DNA of 10,304 nt from positions 1 to 10,304 of the forward strand of contig JAJSPD010000280.1 of assembly GCA_021307315.1 (NCBI GenBank). The letters run 5' to 3'. Positions 9,336 through 10,304 of this stretch are shown in pieces (position 1 is the first letter of the stretch; each line of letters begins with the position of its first letter). The notes below the pieces were generated by a model. It ran no database searches. It was not told where the DNA came from and was given only the letters and a program-made list of their open reading frames with translations. The position numbers and the translations under genes were made by a program. Origin of the DNA: Bisporella sp. PMI_857. Its lineage: Eukaryota > Ascomycota > Leotiomycetes > Helotiales > Helotiaceae.

Positions 9336-9344
9336 AGGCGAGGG

Positions 9345-9396
9345 TCAGCAATACGTCGAGTTCAGCAATACGTCGATTTTGTAATACCACGATTTT
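9345..9396 (+). repeat. 15-bp subterminal direct repeats of the transposon
   Basis: TCAGCAATACGTCGA occurs perfectly at 9345-9359 and 9362-9376. A looser third copy (GTAATACCACGATTTT) follows at 9381-9396. Regularly repeated motifs just inside an element end commonly bind the element's own transposase, so these are candidate binding sites. Binding is inferred, not shown. Confidence 0.6.
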
Positions 9397-9419
9397 AATA
9401 ATTGCAATAACTCACCACC

Positions 9420-10304
9420 ATGACTTCTAAATCCCTTGAAATTGAAGATTCTATTACAAAGGCTATAGATCTATTAGATTCCAATCCGCGAATGAAAATG
9501 GCCGAAGCTGCCCGTCGCTGCAACGCTCCGTACGATCGACTACGGCATCGTCGACAAGGTCGTAAATCAACACTCACACGAGGAGGCCACAATAAAAAGC
9601 TTTCGGAACCTCAAGATAGCGCTATTAAGGCTTATTTGCTTCTTCTCTTCGGTTTGGGTACGGCAGCAAACCTCGATAATATGGTAATCGCGTGCAATCG
9701 AGTTTTGTATTACAGTGGTAGTACTGAATCGGTCAGCCGACGATGGGCTAAAAGGTGGATAGTACGCAATAACGACTATTGGAAAACTTTGCGTTCTAAG
9801 CTTATATCATCGAAACGTCGCGATGCCCATAAAGTCGATGATATTAACGAGCACTTTCGAGCTTATCAACGCTGTATCAAATACTGGGGGGTTCAAGAAA
9901 GCGATATTTACAATTTCGACGAAACCGGATTTCAAATAGGAGTAGTAGTTGGTGATCGAGTGATTGTTCCTCGTGATTGCGACACAGTTTGGATATCAGA
10001 TCCTGAAAATAGAGAGCTCGTTACAGCTATTATTACGATCAATTGCAAAGGTCAAAAAGTGCCTCCAATGATTATATTCAAAGGAGCTTACCATCTACGC
10101 AAAAATTTCGATAACGATCTTGATGGCGATATTCTCTTTGCACGTTCTGAATCAGGATTTACGACTGATCGCTTGGGCCTTAAATATATCGAACACTTCG
10201 ATCGTTTTACTAAGAAATCGACTATAGGCTTATATCGCGTTATAATCTTTGATGGCCATGGTTCGCACGTTACTCAAGATTTTATCGACTATTGCTGGGA
10301 ACAC
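9420..10304 (+). CDS. pogo/Fot1-like transposase, 5' part (295 residues, open at window end)
   Basis: The ORF starts at ATG 9420 (ACC before the ATG, A at -3) and stays open to the last base, so the C-terminus is missing. The order of domains matches pogo transposases. Residues about 1-50 form a psq-type helix-turn-helix (SITKAIDLLDSNP, MAEAARRC). Residues about 60-130 form a CENP-B-like DNA-binding region ending in VSRRWAKRWIVRNN. The DDE catalytic domain then begins. The first catalytic Asp is D167 in YNFDETGFQIG and the second is D278 in IIFDGHGSH. The third acidic residue would fall beyond the window. ITINCKGQKVPPMIIFKGAYH between them is a typical family block. The enzyme cuts and moves its own element by binding the terminal repeats. 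No stop or frameshift is visible. Confidence 0.95.
   Translation, partial: MTSKSLEIEDSITKAIDLLDSNPRMKMAEAARRCNAPYDRLRHRRQGRKSTLTRGGHNKKLSEPQDSAIKAYLLLLFGLGTAANLDNMVIACNRVLYYSGSTESVSRRWAKRWIVRNNDYWKTLRSKLISSKRRDAHKVDDINEHFRAYQRCIKYWGVQESDIYNFDETGFQIGVVVGDRVIVPRDCDTVWISDPENRELVTAIITINCKGQKVPPMIIFKGAYHLRKNFDNDLDGDILFARSESGFTTDRLGLKYIEHFDRFTKKSTIGLYRVIIFDGHGSHVTQDFIDYCWEH

Larger units (their letters stand above)
9302..10304 (+). mobile_element. left part of a Fot1/pogo-type DNA transposon (Tc1/mariner superfamily)
   Basis: A pogo-family transposase ORF begins at 9420 and runs off the window. Its 118-bp leader from 9302 holds repeats typical of a subterminal region. The left edge is placed just after the TA at 9300-9301 because this superfamily inserts at TA, and because the G+C-richer, repeat-bearing sequence starts there with GTCGCTCGGG. 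The matching right terminus lies beyond the window, so the exact edge is inferred. The ORF shows no stop codon or frameshift in what is visible, which suggests a young copy. Confidence 0.8.

Overview
The window looks like nuclear DNA of a filamentous ascomycete (Pezizomycotina). The genes are split by short introns of about 46-116 nt with GT...AG ends and CTGAC/CTAAT-type branch sites. The gene families are typical of moulds, an AT-rich block abuts gene-bearing DNA, and a Fot1/pogo-type transposon is present. Exon structures below were assembled by hand from splice signals, reading phase and the protein motifs expected at each junction. No alignment or transcript data were available.

Layout: 1-880 is very AT-rich, repeat-like DNA with no credible gene. 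881-1741 has normal composition and holds repeat motifs that may mark mobile-element ends, but no supported gene. 1742-3727 (minus) is a two-exon gene for a 642-residue, three-span membrane glycoprotein of unknown function. 3728-5027 is mostly intergenic, with a TATA box, a pair of small palindromic repeats and one doubtful 59-residue ORF. 5028-6123 (minus) is a five-exon gene for a 288-residue protein of the AsaB/GA4-desaturase (CmcJ-like) family. 6444-8631 (minus) is an eight-exon gene for a 570-residue amidase-signature hydrolase with an N-terminal signal peptide or anchor. 8632-9301 is intergenic. From about 9302 to the right edge is the 5' part of a pogo/Fot1-like DNA transposon whose transposase ORF is still open at the window end.

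The amidase and the AsaB-like gene lie head-to-tail on the same strand, 320 bp apart. Together they could form a small accessory-metabolism pair. No polyketide or peptide synthase, terpene cyclase, P450 or transcription factor is visible here, so calling it a biosynthetic cluster would be inference. I found no tRNA, rRNA, CRISPR or bacterial-type element. Nothing here clearly amounts to an undescribed system; the most useful points are the two intron-rich genes that single-ORF reading breaks up, and the apparently young transposon.
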